This document shows positions 35,223 through 44,762 of a stretch of 64,000 nucleotides of DNA, piece after piece. The DNA is from Allobosea sp. BH3. Lineage in GTDB: Bacteria > Pseudomonadota > Alphaproteobacteria > Rhizobiales > Beijerinckiaceae. The notes under the pieces are model-generated. The model was not told where the DNA came from and made no database searches. It worked only from the letters and a program-made list of their open reading frames with translations. The position numbers were made by a program, and so were the translations under genes. Each line of letters opens with the position of its first letter. Positions within the stretch are counted from its first letter, which is position 1. Where the stretch lies: the NCBI RefSeq assembly GCF_025499465.1, contig NZ_JAIMCA010000005.1:62001-126000 (forward strand), read 5' to 3'.

Positions 35223-35707
35223 CGCCCCTTCGCCTCCGGGAACAGACCGATGATCGGCAGCGACCCACTCGGCGGCACAGGCGGGGTAGCCACTGCCGCG
35301 ACAGCGCGGGGCACGGTCCTCTCGCCGGCCAGCGCCCGCTCGAAATAGCGGCGCTCGGCTTCGGGAAGGTCACGCGCCTCGACCACGTCGGCGAGGCGCC
35401 AGCCCATGCGGGCGAGCTTGCGGGTGACGAGGTTGTCGCCCTCGATGCCGAGGAACAGTGCGGCCGCCCAGTAGCTCAAGGTCAGCGCCACCGGATGCAG
35501 GCCGAAGCGGTTGCTCAGATAGATCAGCCCGGCGCCGGCGAGCACGAAGATGAGCGATGCCAGCCACAGCCGCTTGCCGAGCAGCCAGACGATCGTGAGC
35601 AGGAACGCGCTCTTGGAGAAGCTCTCCGGCAGCAGCCGCGCCTGTTCGATCTCGCCGCGCGCCCCGCCGGAGCCCGGCGGCGGCGTCATGACGGTGTAGA
35701 ACGCCAT
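35219..35707 (-). CDS. DUF2628 membrane protein of the his cluster
   Basis: The 162-residue protein begins [11 protein letters not shown] and has two to three hydrophobic segments in the middle: [31 protein letters not shown] and [31 protein letters not shown]. This pattern matches DUF2628 proteins found between hisB and hisH across Rhizobiales. The function is not known. The ATG at 35707 follows GGGAGG. A dispersed palindromic repeat starts 11 bases upstream of the ATG. The stop overlaps the hisH start by four bases. Confidence 0.8.
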   Translation of the reverse strand: MAFYTVMTPPPGSGGARGEIEQARLLPESFSKSAFLLTIVWLLGKRLWLASLIFVLAGAGLIYLSNRFGLHPVALTLSYWAAALFLGIEGDNLVTRKLARMGWRLADVVEARDLPEAERRYFERALAGERTVPRAVAAVATPPVPPSGSLPIIGLFPEAKGR

Positions 35708-35718
35708 GGTTTCCTCCC

Positions 35719-35786
35719 AGAGCATTTTCGAGCGAAGTGGGTACCGGTTCGCGTGAAGAAAATGCGATAAAACAAAGAGCTAAAGC
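35719..35786. repeat. Dispersed palindromic repeat, copy 2 (before the DUF2628 gene)
   Basis: This is the best-preserved copy. GCATTTTC (35722-35729) pairs with GAAAATGC (35757-35764), with GAGCGAAGTGG and ACCGGTTCGCG in between and a tail rich in A. It fills the gap between hisB and the DUF2628 gene and abuts the latter's ribosome site. Confidence 0.88.
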
Positions 35787-36367
35787 GCGCCCTTGGTGGA
35801 GGGGATGCGGTCGCCCTCGCGCGGATCGATCTCCAGCGCCTGCCTCAGCGCCCGCGCCAGCCCCTTGAAGCAGCTCTCGGCGATATGGTGGGCGTTGTCG
35901 CCATAGAGCGTCTCGACATGCAGTGTGATGCCGGCGTTGATGGCGAAGGCCTGGAAGAACTCGCGCACCAACTCCGTATCGAAGCTGCCGATCTTCTGCG
36001 CCTTGAACTCCGTCCTGAAGACGAGGAAGGGCCGGCCCGAGACGTCGAGCGCCACGCGCGTCAGCGTCTCGTCCATCGGCAGGTGGACGTCGGCATAGCG
36101 GCGGATGCCCTTCTTGGAGCCGAGCGCCTGCTTCAGGGCCTCGCCGAGCGCGATGCCGGCATCCTCGACCGAGTGGTGGTCGTCGATATGCGTGTCACCC
36201 TTCACCGCGACCTTGAGGTCGATCAGCGAATGGCGGGCGAAGAGCTCGAGCATATGGTCGAAGAAGCCGACGCCGCTGGCGATCTCGGCCTTGCCGGTGC
36301 CGTCAATGACGAGCGAGACCGCGATGTTGGTCTCGTTGGTGCGGCGCTTCACTTCGCCCGAACGCAT
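35780..36367 (-). CDS. hisB: Imidazoleglycerol-phosphate dehydratase
   Basis: The 195-residue manganese enzyme of the sixth histidine step has both duplicated metal-binding motifs: [21 protein letters not shown] and [40 protein letters not shown] provides another metal ligand. It is the monofunctional form, as expected outside enterics. It is first in the hisB-DUF2628-hisH-hisA run. Its 3' end meets the palindromic repeat. Confidence 0.97.
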   Translation of the reverse strand: MRSGEVKRRTNETNIAVSLVIDGTGKAEIASGVGFFDHMLELFARHSLIDLKVAVKGDTHIDDHHSVEDAGIALGEALKQALGSKKGIRRYADVHLPMDETLTRVALDVSGRPFLVFRTEFKAQKIGSFDTELVREFFQAFAINAGITLHVETLYGDNAHHIAESCFKGLARALRQALEIDPREGDRIPSTKGAL

Positions 36368-36415
36368 GCTGGCCTCTCAAGCCTTTGCGGGAATGGAGCC
36401 CGCTTTAGCAGGGGC

Positions 36416-36440
36416 GGGCGGGGAAGGCCATGCCCCGCCC
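36416..36440 (-). terminator. GC-rich hairpin after metZ
   Basis: An eight-base stem GGGCGGGG/CCCCGCCC with a nine-base loop begins ten bases after the metZ stop. No T-tract follows, so its terminator function is only likely. Confidence 0.4.
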
Positions 36441-36449
36441 TGCGCAGGC

Positions 36450-37646
36450 TTAAACCTTCGCCAGCGCCTGCTCCAGATCGGCGATCAGGTCGTCAGGATG
36501 TTCCAGCCCGATCGAGAGGCGGACCAGCCCGTCGGTCACGCCCATGGCGGCGCGCACCTCCGGCGTGAAGCGCTGATGCGTCGTCGTCGCCGGGTGGACG
36601 ATCAGGCTCTTGGCGTCGCCGAGATTGTTCGAGATCCGGATCAGCCGGCAGGCGTCGAGCATGCGGTAGGCACCGGCCTTGCCGCCGGGCACCTCGAAAG
36701 CGATCAGCGTCGAGGGGCCGCTCATCTGGCGGGCGATGATCTCCGCCTGCGGATGGTTGCTGTGGCCGCAGAAGATCACGCGCGACGGCACGGCATGCGC
36801 CGCCAGCCAGTCCGCGACCTTTGCCGCGTTCTCGGCCTGCTTGCCGACCCGCAGCGGCAGCGTCTCCAGCGATTTCAACATCACCCAGGCGTTGAAGGGG
36901 GAGAGCGCCGGCCCGGTCTGGCGCAGATACTGCTGGATGTCGCCTTCGATCAGCGCCTTCGCGCCGAGGATGAGGCCGCCCAGACATCGTCCCTGCCCGT
37001 CGATGTGCTTCGTGGCCGAGTAGACGACGACATCGGCGCCGAGATCGAGCGGGCGCTGGAAGAGGGGCGTGGCGAAGACGTTGTCGACGACAAGGATGGC
37101 GCCGGCGGCCTTCGCGATCTTCGCGATGGCGGCGATATCGAGCACTTCGAGCGTCGGGTTGGACGGGCTTTCGAGGAAGAAGACCTTGGTGTTCGGCCTC
37201 ACCGCCTTGCGCCAGGCCTCGATATCGGTGCCCTCGACCAGCGTTGTCTCCACGCCATAGCGCGGCAGGTGGTCCTCGACGATGTAGCGGCAGGAGCCGA
37301 ACAGCGCGCTGGCCGCCACGACATGGTCGCCCGCGCGTACCGGCGCCATCACCGCCGCGGTCACGGCGGCCATGCCGGTCGCCGTGGCGCGGCAGGCCTC
37401 GGCGCCCTCGAAAGCGGCCATCCGCTCCTCCAGCATCGCCACTGTCGGATTCGACAGGCGGCCATACTGGAAGCCCGGATCGGTGTTGAGGAACCGGCCT
37501 TCCGCCTGCGCGGCATTGTCGTAGACATGGCCCTGCGTCAGGAACAGAGCCTCGGAGGTCTCGCCGAACTGCGAGCGCATCGTGCCGGCATGGACCAGAC
37601 GCGTTTCCGGGTGCAGCCTGGCTGCGACGTTGTCCGATGCCGACAT
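36450..37646 (-). CDS. metZ: O-succinylhomoserine sulfhydrylase
   Basis: This 398-residue PLP enzyme of the cystathionine-gamma-synthase family makes homocysteine directly from O-succinylhomoserine and sulfide. The PLP lysine is in VVYSATKHIDGQGRCLGG (about residue 210). QYGRLSNPTVAMLEERMAAFEGAEACRATATGMAAV and FFLESPSNPTLEVLDI are typical. C-terminal VRLSIGLEHPDDLIADLEQAL closes the protein. N-terminal RLHPETRLVHAG with SEALFLTQGHVYDNAAQAEGRF fits MetZ and not MetB. A 6-6-6 inverted repeat lies just upstream of its ribosome site. No metX or metA is in the window. Confidence 0.93.
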   Translation of the reverse strand: MSASDNVAARLHPETRLVHAGTMRSQFGETSEALFLTQGHVYDNAAQAEGRFLNTDPGFQYGRLSNPTVAMLEERMAAFEGAEACRATATGMAAVTAAVMAPVRAGDHVVAASALFGSCRYIVEDHLPRYGVETTLVEGTDIEAWRKAVRPNTKVFFLESPSNPTLEVLDIAAIAKIAKAAGAILVVDNVFATPLFQRPLDLGADVVVYSATKHIDGQGRCLGGLILGAKALIEGDIQQYLRQTGPALSPFNAWVMLKSLETLPLRVGKQAENAAKVADWLAAHAVPSRVIFCGHSNHPQAEIIARQMSGPSTLIAFEVPGGKAGAYRMLDACRLIRISNNLGDAKSLIVHPATTTHQRFTPEVRAAMGVTDGLVRLSIGLEHPDDLIADLEQALAKV

Positions 37647-37657
37647 GAGAACCTCAT

Positions 37658-37675
37658 TCCGTTCTATATAACGGA
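37658..37675 (-). promoter_or_regulatory. Inverted repeat before metZ
   Basis: TCCGTT and AACGGA flank a six-base AT-rich centre (CTATAT), 12 bases upstream of the metZ ATG and next to GAGG. A regulator here could block initiation of transcription or translation. I do not recognise the motif, and the sequence does not fit a SAM-II riboswitch. Confidence 0.35.
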
Positions 37676-37764
37676 CAAGGCCACTAGCACTTTCCCTATT
37701 GTTCGTAAAGAAGAACAGATTTTCCTTTTCGGGGAACGCCTGCCGGGCGATCTTTTTACCGAGC

Positions 37765-38505
37765 CTAGAGGCCGCGTTCGGTGGAACGTCCGAGCGGCTT
37801 CAGGAAGCCGGTCAGATCTGCCGTGACATGGTGGACATGGCCGGCCTCGACCGCGACCTGCTCCCAGGCCTCGCGGAAAGGGTCGGGCGTCTTCGGCACG
37901 ATCAGCACCGTCTTCATGCCGAGCGCGCTCGGCACGACGAGGTTCTTCTCGATATCTTCGAACATCGCCGCGCGGCCGGGGTCGACCGCATGCTTGGCGA
38001 GGAAGTTCTCATAGGTGACGCGCTCTGGCTTCGGCGTGAAGCCGGCCTGCACGATGTCGAAAATGTCCTCGAAATGATGCAGAATGCCGAGCTTGCCGGC
38101 GACGTTCTCGGCGTGGCCGCGCGAGCCGTTGGTCAGGATCAGCTTGCGGCCGGGCAGGGCCGCGATCGCCTCGCCGAGATCGGGATTCGGGTCGAGCAGG
38201 GTCAGGTCGATCTGGTGGGCGAAGTCGAGGAAATCGTCCGGGTCGATGCCGTGTTCCTGCATCAGCCCCTTCAGCGTCGTGCCGTATTGCTGGTAGTAGT
38301 ATTTCTGCAGCGCGCGCGACGACAGCCCGTCCAGGCCGAACAGCTCGGCGAGGAACAGCGTGATCCGCTCGTCCACCTGCGGCCAGACCTTGGCCTCATG
38401 CGAGTAGAGCGTGTTGTCGAGGTCGAAGATCCAGTGATCGACATGCGCGAAGGCCTCCGCCGTCAGGGGCGGGGTCGCGGCAGGGGATTCGGCGAGCGTT
38501 TTCAT
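37765..38505 (-). CDS. HAD-superfamily pyrimidine 5'-nucleotidase
   Basis: The 246-residue phosphatase has the catalytic aspartates in HWIFDLDNTLYSHEAKVWPQ (D-x-D-N-T motif I). Motif II is in LILTNGSRGHAENVAGKLG, and motif III/IV is in FTPKPERVTYENFL with AAMFEDIEKNL. This matches the SDT1/YjjG-like pyrimidine 5'-nucleotidase group, which often follows argB in Rhizobiales. ATG at 38505 is used because upstream residues lack similarity. It dephosphorylates nucleotides or damaged analogues in the cytoplasm. Confidence 0.87.
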   Translation of the reverse strand: MKTLAESPAATPPLTAEAFAHVDHWIFDLDNTLYSHEAKVWPQVDERITLFLAELFGLDGLSSRALQKYYYQQYGTTLKGLMQEHGIDPDDFLDFAHQIDLTLLDPNPDLGEAIAALPGRKLILTNGSRGHAENVAGKLGILHHFEDIFDIVQAGFTPKPERVTYENFLAKHAVDPGRAAMFEDIEKNLVVPSALGMKTVLIVPKTPDPFREAWEQVAVEAGHVHHVTADLTGFLKPLGRSTERGL

Positions 38506-38583
38506 CGGACTCCGAGATGTGGCGAAGCGGAGTCTGCGCTGCAAGTCCTTGGCCAAGGCTTAATGGCCGCAGGCGGATTCGCG

Positions 38584-38671
38584 TCATGGTCGGGCTTGAC
38601 CCGACCATCTCGGAAACCAGTACGCGCTGGTCATGAGATTCTCGGGTCGCAGCGGCGCTGCGCCCGAGAAT
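38584..38671. repeat. Two-hairpin dispersed repeat after argB
   Basis: The first hairpin pairs ATGGTCGGG (38585-38593) with CCCGACCAT across CTTGA. The second pairs GATTCTCGGG (38636-38645) with CCCGAGAATC around an inner CGCAGC/GCTGCG stem. A related pair with the same CTTGA/TCAAG loop is at 48675-48759. It may serve as the argB terminator region. Confidence 0.75.
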
Positions 38672-38686
38672 CACGTCCTCAGCTTC

Positions 38687-39583
38687 TCAGCGCCGGATGA
38701 TCGTACCGGCGCCGGTGTCGGTGAAGAGCTCGATCAGCGCCGCGTGCGGCACCTTGCCGTCGAGGATCACGACCGCCTCCACGCCCTTCTCCAGCGCGTA
38801 GATGCAGGTCTCGATCTTCGGGATCATGCCGCCCGAGATGGTGCCGTCCGCGATCAGGCGGCGGCATTCCTCGACCGTCAGCTCCGGGATGAGCTGCTTG
38901 TCCTTGTTCAGCACGCCGGGCACGTCGGTCAGCAGCAGCAGGCGCTTGGCGTTGAGCGCGCCGGCGATGGCGCCCGCGAAGGTGTCGGCGTTAACGTTGT
39001 AGGTCTGGCCGTCCGCCGCCGCGCAGACCGGGGCGAGCACGGGGATCAGCTCGGCCTTGAGCACGGCGTCGAGCACGGTGGTGTTGACCGCCTCGGGCTC
39101 GCCGACGAAGCCGAGATCCAGCACCTCCTCGATCTTCGAATCGGGGTCGACGATGGTGCGGGTCACCTTGCGGGCGGTGACCATGTTGCCGTCCTTGCCG
39201 CAAAGCCCGATCGCCTTGCCGCCCTCGCGGCTGATATAGCCGACGATCTCCTTGTTGACCGAGCCGGCCAGAACCATCTCGACCACCTCGACGGTCGCCG
39301 CATCGGTGACGCGCAGGCCCTGCTTGAACTCGGACTGGATGCCGAGCTTCTTGAGCATCGCCGCGATCTGCGGCCCGCCGCCATGGCAGACGACGGGCTT
39401 CAGGCCCGACTGCTCGAGCAGCACGATGTCCTCGGCGAAGTCCTCGGCCGTCGCGGCGTCGCCCATGGCGTTGCCGCCATACTTGATGACGATGATTTCC
39501 TGGTCGTAGCGCTGCATATGCGGCAGCGCCTGCACGAGCAGATCGGCGGATTGCGACGGCGTCAGATGGGGATGGTCGTTCAT
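38687..39583 (-). CDS. argB: Acetylglutamate kinase
   Basis: The 298-residue enzyme phosphorylates N-acetylglutamate in arginine synthesis. It has [13 protein letters not shown] (phosphate-binding lysine and glycines), [24 protein letters not shown] (acetylglutamate site), and [59 protein letters not shown] closes the pattern. N-terminal extension [26 protein letters not shown] may take part in hexamer formation and arginine inhibition, as in long ArgB forms. Confidence 0.96.
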   Translation of the reverse strand: MNDHPHLTPSQSADLLVQALPHMQRYDQEIIVIKYGGNAMGDAATAEDFAEDIVLLEQSGLKPVVCHGGGPQIAAMLKKLGIQSEFKQGLRVTDAATVEVVEMVLAGSVNKEIVGYISREGGKAIGLCGKDGNMVTARKVTRTIVDPDSKIEEVLDLGFVGEPEAVNTTVLDAVLKAELIPVLAPVCAAADGQTYNVNADTFAGAIAGALNAKRLLLLTDVPGVLNKDKQLIPELTVEECRRLIADGTISGGMIPKIETCIYALEKGVEAVVILDGKVPHAALIELFTDTGAGTIIRR

Positions 39584-39671
39584 TCGGCGGACTCCGCGCG
39601 CGGTCGCAGGAGGAGGGTGCGGCGGCGCTTCTAACCGAACTCTCCGGATGGCGAAAGCGCGCTGATGCGGG

Positions 39672-40040
39672 TCAGCCTCGTTTGGCGGTCACGGCTGCGA
39701 CGGCCAGCCCGAGCCAGCCGCCGAGCATGAACCAGCCACCGATCGGCGCCGCGCGCGGAAAGAGCCCCTCATTGGCGAAGCCGCGGCGGGAGAGATCGGC
39801 CGCGAACAGTACGGCGCCGAAGATGACGGCGGAGAGCGCGATCCGGGCGATGCCGTCATGGAGATGCCCGCCTTTCCGCGCCGCGGTCGCGCCGATCACG
39901 ACGGAGGCGTGGAACAGCAGCATCTGCCCGGCGGTCTGGACATTGGCCGTGCCGGTGACATGGGCGGCAGCTGCCAGCAGCGCGACGCCGGCAAGCCCCA
40001 TCAGGGCGGCGAGGGCGAGATGGATGCGGGTGGCGGTCAT
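39672..40040 (-). CDS. DUF423 family small membrane protein
   Basis: The 122-residue protein has four hydrophobic segments ([74 protein letters not shown]). The near-terminal P-x-GG-x-x-x-x-GGW and central LFHA pattern match DUF423. Its function is unknown. It is transcribed with argB after 88 bases and follows the hydrolase gene. Confidence 0.8.
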   Translation of the reverse strand: MTATRIHLALAALMGLAGVALLAAAAHVTGTANVQTAGQMLLFHASVVIGATAARKGGHLHDGIARIALSAVIFGAVLFAADLSRRGFANEGLFPRAAPIGGWFMLGGWLGLAVAAVTAKRG

Positions 40041-40142
40041 GCGCGGCGTCTCCTGCGGGCGGTCGCCTGCAGCCGAAGGAAAGGCGCCGGGACGGACGCT
40101 CGCGTCAAGCGCGACGCACCGTCGCCCCGGCCTGCGATGCGC

Positions 40143-41363
40143 TCACTGCGCGTCGAACCATGTCTTCCACTCGGGCACCGCCTTGGCGAAGGTGCCGCGA
40201 TGGGTGGTCGGGCCTGTCGGGATCGCCTCGACCTTGTCGTTGCCGAGCGCCTTCTGCCAGGTCATCGGCAGCTGGCCGAGCTCGTCGCGGATGACCTCGT
40301 CCGCCTGCCCGTAATAGGCGCGGACCGGTGTCTTCGTCACCCAGCGATAGGCCTGCGTCTGCGCGACGAGGCGGCCATAGGCCGAATTGGCGAAGAACTG
40401 CGGATCGAAATACTCCGGCCGGATCAGCTTGCGCAGGTCGGTCGGCACCTGCGAGGCCTCGACGGGCTCCCTCTCATAGACCTTGCGCGAGACCTCGTAG
40501 GTCTCGTCCGTGAGCAGGGCGCGTGCGAGCCCCGGCACGCCGTAGTAGTTCTCGAAGGAGAAGGACGAGAGGATGAACAGCGTCGTCACCCAGTTCGCAT
40601 CGTTCTTGCGCGGAAAGTTCAGGAAGCCGTTGAGGGCGACGAAGACGTCGACGGGGGCGCTGGCCGTCGTCATCGCCTGGACGGGAATGCCGACGCTCTC
40701 CAGCTTTTCCAGCATCGCAAAGCTGACGAACCCGCCCTGCGACCAGCCGCTCAGGAAGAGCTTCGTCGCGGAAAGCTTCATCTGCGCAAGCACGGAACGG
40801 CTGGCGAGCAGCATGTCGAGCGTGGCCTGCTGATGGCTGGCCTTGACGACGTAGCCCTCGGGCTCCTTCGAGGCGCCCATCCCGAAATAATCGGCGCCGA
40901 TGACGAGATAACCCTGTCCGGCGAACTGGGCGATCATCAGCCGCGTCTCGTCGGACTGTTCCGGGAAGGAGGGAACCTGCTGTTTCCCGTAGACCGTGCC
41001 GTGCTGGTAGGAAACCATCGGGAAGGTGGTCTCGGGCACGTCCGGCACCGCCAGCAGTCCGGTCGCCACGATGGGCTTGTTGCCGCGCTCGGGCACCACG
41101 GACGGATAGGTCACGCGGTAGAGCCTGACCGCATTGCGCGCCGGGGTGTAGGTCACGGGGATGCCGGCGAATTTCGGCATCTCCTCGGTCAGGATGCGGT
41201 TCAGCCTGTCGACGTCCCATCGCGCCAGCAATTCATAGGTCACGCCGGACGTAACGGCCGTTGCCTGCGGCTGCTGGGCCTGCTGCGCCCGCGCGGGCGG
41301 CGTCGCGGCCAGGGGCGCCGCGAACAGCGCGAGACAGATTGCGAGGCGGCCTAGCCGGGACAT
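40143..41363 (-). CDS. Exported alpha/beta hydrolase (secretory-lipase-like)
   Basis: The 406-residue protein has a signal peptide (MSRLGRLAICLALFAAPLAATPPARAQ). Its alpha/beta hydrolase core has an oxyanion region FPMVSYQHGTVYGKQQVPS. YLVIGADYFGMGAS follows, then the nucleophile serine in LFLSGWSQGGFVSFAML (G-x-S-x-G, about residue 210). A late YYGQADEVI (acid) and PTGPTTHRGTF (histidine) complete the triad. The overall look is that of bacterial secretory lipases or prolyl-oligopeptidase-type esterases. ATG at 41363 was chosen for the signal. It lies between engB and the DUF423 gene, where other Rhizobiales usually have argB next, so it appears inserted. Substrate unknown. Confidence 0.8.
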   Translation of the reverse strand: MSRLGRLAICLALFAAPLAATPPARAQQAQQPQATAVTSGVTYELLARWDVDRLNRILTEEMPKFAGIPVTYTPARNAVRLYRVTYPSVVPERGNKPIVATGLLAVPDVPETTFPMVSYQHGTVYGKQQVPSFPEQSDETRLMIAQFAGQGYLVIGADYFGMGASKEPEGYVVKASHQQATLDMLLASRSVLAQMKLSATKLFLSGWSQGGFVSFAMLEKLESVGIPVQAMTTASAPVDVFVALNGFLNFPRKNDANWVTTLFILSSFSFENYYGVPGLARALLTDETYEVSRKVYEREPVEASQVPTDLRKLIRPEYFDPQFFANSAYGRLVAQTQAYRWVTKTPVRAYYGQADEVIRDELGQLPMTWQKALGNDKVEAIPTGPTTHRGTFAKAVPEWKTWFDAQ

Positions 41364-41480
41364 CGGATTTTCCCCATCTGTCGGCCAGGCGAAAAGCGGT
41401 CGGCCGACCATGAGGCCGGACCTTGCCCGTCTGGCCGTAAAGATAGGGTGGATGCGATCGCCGCGCCGTCCGGCGTGGCG

Positions 41481-42146
41481 TCAGCTCCGCTCGGACAGCG
41501 CGCGGGCAATGGCAGCGCGGAATTCCGGAATGCCGGTGCCCTTCTCGCTGGAGGTCAGCAGAATCTCCGGGAAGGCCGCCGCCCGGCGCTTGATCGCCGC
41601 GAGCGTCTTCTCGACGATTGCCTCCTGCTCGGTCTTCTTCAGCGCGTCGGCCTTGGTCAGCACGACCTGATAGGAGACGGCGGACTTGTCGAGCGTCTCC
41701 AGCACCGCGCCGTCGACGTCCTTGATGCCGTGGCGCGCGTCGATCAGCACATAGACGCGCATCAGGTTGGAGCGGCCGCGCAGATAGTCGTGGATCAGGT
41801 TGGTCCAGGCCGCGACCTTGTCCTTGCCGACGGCGGCATAGCCGTAGCCCGGCATGTCGACGATGGTCAGGCGTTCATCATGGTCGACCTGCCGGAAGAA
41901 GTTGAGCTGTTGCGTCCGGCCCGGCGTGTGCGAGGTCCGCGCCAGCGCGTTGCGCCGCGTCAGCGCGTTGATCAGGCTCGACTTGCCGACATTGGAGCGC
42001 CCGGCGAAGGCGATCTCCTGCCCCACCATCGGTGGCAGGTCGTCGATCTTGGTCGAGGCCCAGACGAAGTCCCACGGTCCCTCGAAGAGCTTGCGGGCGG
42101 ATTCGAGCTCGTCCTCGGTGAAGGAGCTGGCGGTTTGATCGGTCAT
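41481..42146 (-). CDS. engB: Ribosome biogenesis GTPase YihA/EngB
   Basis: This 221-residue GTPase acts in assembly of the large ribosomal subunit. G1 is IAFAGRSNVGKSSLINAL, G2 is in RTSHTPGRTQQLNFF, G3 is in IVDMPGYGYAAV, G4 is LTKADAL and G5 is near LLTSSEKGTGI. Typical N-terminal residues LFEGPWDFVWASTKIDDLPP match. It lies nine bases after the acetyltransferase gene, in the yidC-engB-argB neighbourhood. Confidence 0.95.
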   Translation of the reverse strand: MTDQTASSFTEDELESARKLFEGPWDFVWASTKIDDLPPMVGQEIAFAGRSNVGKSSLINALTRRNALARTSHTPGRTQQLNFFRQVDHDERLTIVDMPGYGYAAVGKDKVAAWTNLIHDYLRGRSNLMRVYVLIDARHGIKDVDGAVLETLDKSAVSYQVVLTKADALKKTEQEAIVEKTLAAIKRRAAAFPEILLTSSEKGTGIPEFRAAIARALSERS

Positions 42147-42155
42147 GGGGCCTGC

Positions 42156-42788
42156 CTACACGGCTGAGCGCAGCGCGTCGATGTCGGCGCCCTGGATCGC
42201 CGCGAGATTCCGCGCGATTGTCTCCGCATCCCAGTCCCACCAGCGGATCGCCAGCAGTTCGGAGACGACCTCCGGCCCGAAGCGCATCTTGACGATCCGC
42301 CCCGGATTGCCGGCGACCACCGCATAGGGTGGCACGTCCTTGGTCACCTGCGCCCGCGTGCCGATGACGGCGCCGTCGCTGACCGTGACGCCCGGCATGA
42401 TGACCGCCTCCCGCCCGATCCAGACGTCGTTTCCGATCACCATGTCGCCGCGGTTGTTGGGGCCGGGCCGCTTGAGGGATTCCGGATCGCCGAGGCCGAA
42501 CATCTGGAAAGGAAAGGTTGAGAACCCGCCGAGCGGGTGGTTGGCGCCATTCATGATGAACTGCGCCGCCTGGGCGATGGCGACGAACTTCCCGATGATC
42601 AGCCGGTCGCCGATGAAGTCGAAATGATAGCGCACGCAGCGGGCGACGAAATGCTCCGGCCCGCGCGAGTCGTCATAATAGCCGTAGTCGCCGACCTCGA
42701 TCAGCGGATGGTCGACGACGGCCTTCAGGAAGGCAGTGCCTTTCCAGCCGGGAATGGGGTGGCGTGTCAGCGGGTCGGGCAGGGGCAT
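42156..42788 (-). CDS. CatB/Vat-like hexapeptide O-acetyltransferase
   Basis: The 210-residue left-handed beta-helix acetyltransferase of the xenobiotic acetyltransferase group has the catalytic histidine in FIMNGANHPLGGFSTFPFQMF, about residue 85. Hexapeptide rungs are MVIGNDVWIGREAVIMPGVTVSDGAVIGTRAQVTKDVPPYAVVAGNPGRIVK. Members acetylate chloramphenicol or streptogramins, but most chromosomal relatives act on unknown, often sugar-like, acceptors. It sits between yidC and engB, where most Rhizobiales have no gene; the terminator after yidC precedes it. Resistance function is not shown. Confidence 0.85.
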   Translation of the reverse strand: MPLPDPLTRHPIPGWKGTAFLKAVVDHPLIEVGDYGYYDDSRGPEHFVARCVRYHFDFIGDRLIIGKFVAIAQAAQFIMNGANHPLGGFSTFPFQMFGLGDPESLKRPGPNNRGDMVIGNDVWIGREAVIMPGVTVSDGAVIGTRAQVTKDVPPYAVVAGNPGRIVKMRFGPEVVSELLAIRWWDWDAETIARNLAAIQGADIDALRSAV

Positions 42789-42799
42789 GATCTGAAAAG

Positions 42800-42825
42800 C
42801 GAAGGGCGGGAAACCCCGCCCTTCG
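42800..42825 (-). terminator. Rho-independent terminator after yidC
   Basis: A perfect 11-base stem (CGAAGGGCGGG with CCCGCCCTTCG) and AAAC loop begins five bases after the yidC stop. On the minus strand it is followed by CTTTTCAG. It separates rpmH-rnpA-yidC from the acetyltransferase and engB genes. Confidence 0.75.
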
Positions 42826-42830
42826 ATCTC

Positions 42831-44708
42831 TCACTTCTTGTTGGTGTTGGCCGGCTTCGGCTCCGCGGCGGCTGTCGCTTCCGCTGGCTTTTTGCCGAAC
42901 ATCCCCTTGAGGTTGTCGAACAGCTCGATCTTCACCCCGTGCTTGCGCATGATGTAGCCCTGCTGGAGCACGGAGAGCAGGTTGTTCCAGCTCCAGTAGA
43001 TCACCAGGCCGGCCGGGAACGAGCCGAGCAGGAAGGTGAAGAACACCGGCATCCAGGTGAACATCATCTTCTGCACCGGGTCCGGCGGCTCCGGGTTCAT
43101 CTTCATCTGGATGAACATCGTGATGCCCATGATGATCGGCCACAGGCCCAGATGCAGCATGGCCGGCGGGGTGAACGGCAGCAGCCCGAACAGGTTGAAC
43201 AGGTTCGTCGGGTCCGGCGCGGCGAGATCGTGGATCCAGCCGAAGAACGGCGCGTGCCGCATCTCGATGGTGATGAACAGGATCTTGTAGAGCGCGAAGA
43301 ACACCGGGATTTGCAGCAGCACCGGCCAGCAGCCGGCGATCGGGTTGATCTTCTGCGTCTTGTACAGCTCCATCAGCGCCTGCTGCTGCTTCATCTTGTC
43401 GTCCGCATAGCGCTCGCGGATCGCCACCATCTCCGGCTGCAGCGCCTTCATCTTCGCCATCGAGGCGTAGGACTTGTTGGCGAGCGGGAAGAACAGGATC
43501 TTCAGCAGCACCGTGACGAGCAGGATCGCGACGCCGAAATTACCGGTGTGCTTGTAGATCCAGTCGAGCACGAAGAAGAGCGGCTTGGTGATGAAATAGA
43601 ACCAGCCCCAGTCGATCAGCAGCTCGAAGCGCTTGATGCCGAGGTTCTTCTCATAGCCGTCGATGGCCGCGACTTCCTTGGCGCCGGCGAAGAGCCGGGC
43701 GTCGGAAGATGCGGTGGCGCCCGGCGCGATGACGAGGCTCTCACCCAGGAAATCGGCCTGATAGGTATGGCCCGTGCCGGTCTGGACCGCGGAATAGCGG
43801 CCTTCATATTTCCGGTTCTGGTCCGGGATGACGGCGGCGGCCCAGTATTTGTCGGTGATGCCGACGAACCCGCCGACCGCGTCCTTCCAGCTCTTGCCGG
43901 TCGTGCCCGGCGAGAGCAGCGGCTCCTTGTCGAGCTTGTCGTAGGTGTATTCCTGCAGGCCCTGTTCGCCGAGATTGCCGACGAGGCCCTCATGCAGCAC
44001 GTAGTAGCCCAGCGTCGCGGGCTTCCCCTGGCGGACGACCTGCCCGTAGGGGAACAGCGTCACGGCGGCGGAACCCCTGTTCTCGACCTCGTCGCGGATC
44101 GTGAACATTGCATTGTTGTCGACGCTGATGATGCGCTTGAAGACGAGGCCCTGGCCGTTGTCCCAGCTCAGCGTCACCGGCTTGGCGGGGGTCAGCACCG
44201 GTCCGTCGGCGCTCCACACCGTCGTCGCGTTCGGCAGCGCGACATTGCTGCCCGGAGCCGCGACCCAGCCGAAGTCCGAGTAATAGGCACTCGGTCCGCC
44301 GGCCGGCGAGAGCAGCACGATGTTGGCGCTGTTGGGGTCGACCGTCTCGCGATAGGCCTTGAGCGAGACGTCGTCGATGCGCGCGCCGGTCAGCGAGAGT
44401 GAACCCACGATCTTCGGCGTGTCGATGCGCACGCGCTGGCTCGCCGCCAGCGCCTGCTCGCGCGTGCCGAAGCCCTGCGTCGCAGCAGTGCCCGGAGCAG
44501 CGGAGCCGGCCGGCTGGCCGGGCGTGGACGGCGCCGGAGTGGAGCCGGAGGCCGCGGGAACCTGCTGGCTCTGGGCCTGCTGGTTCTGGCGTGCGATCTC
44601 CTGCTGCTTGTCGATCTGCGGCTTGGCGTAGAAGAACTGCCAGCCGAGCAGCACGACCACCGATAGGACGATCGCGAGAAGCAGATTGCGGTTGTCTTCT
44701 TTCATCAT
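42831..44708 (-). CDS. yidC: Membrane protein insertase YidC
   Basis: The 625-residue insertase places proteins into the inner membrane, alone or with Sec. It has an N-terminal anchor ([24 protein letters not shown]), a proline- and glutamine-rich linker and a large periplasmic beta domain to about residue 360. The conserved core runs [61 protein letters not shown]. Later come the [21 protein letters not shown] and [37 protein letters not shown] helices. A lysine-rich tail probably contacts the ribosome. It starts at MMKEDNR (44708 or 44705). It lies downstream of rnpA, as usual. Confidence 0.96.
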   Translation of the reverse strand: MMKEDNRNLLLAIVLSVVVLLGWQFFYAKPQIDKQQEIARQNQQAQSQQVPAASGSTPAPSTPGQPAGSAAPGTAATQGFGTREQALAASQRVRIDTPKIVGSLSLTGARIDDVSLKAYRETVDPNSANIVLLSPAGGPSAYYSDFGWVAAPGSNVALPNATTVWSADGPVLTPAKPVTLSWDNGQGLVFKRIISVDNNAMFTIRDEVENRGSAAVTLFPYGQVVRQGKPATLGYYVLHEGLVGNLGEQGLQEYTYDKLDKEPLLSPGTTGKSWKDAVGGFVGITDKYWAAAVIPDQNRKYEGRYSAVQTGTGHTYQADFLGESLVIAPGATASSDARLFAGAKEVAAIDGYEKNLGIKRFELLIDWGWFYFITKPLFFVLDWIYKHTGNFGVAILLVTVLLKILFFPLANKSYASMAKMKALQPEMVAIRERYADDKMKQQQALMELYKTQKINPIAGCWPVLLQIPVFFALYKILFITIEMRHAPFFGWIHDLAAPDPTNLFNLFGLLPFTPPAMLHLGLWPIIMGITMFIQMKMNPEPPDPVQKMMFTWMPVFFTFLLGSFPAGLVIYWSWNNLLSVLQQGYIMRKHGVKIELFDNLKGMFGKKPAEATAAAEPKPANTNKK

Positions 44709-44762
44709 GATCGGAAACGGATCTCGCTTGGTCCGGCAGGTTCGGGAAGGCGCGTCGTCAGG

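Noticed and set aside
37647..37760. SAM-II riboswitch before metZ
   Set aside because: The leader lacks the conserved SAM-II core and its pseudoknot; only small dyads are present.
42156..42788. Calling the acetyltransferase a chloramphenicol resistance gene
   Set aside because: Family membership alone does not show this activity; many chromosomal members have other substrates.
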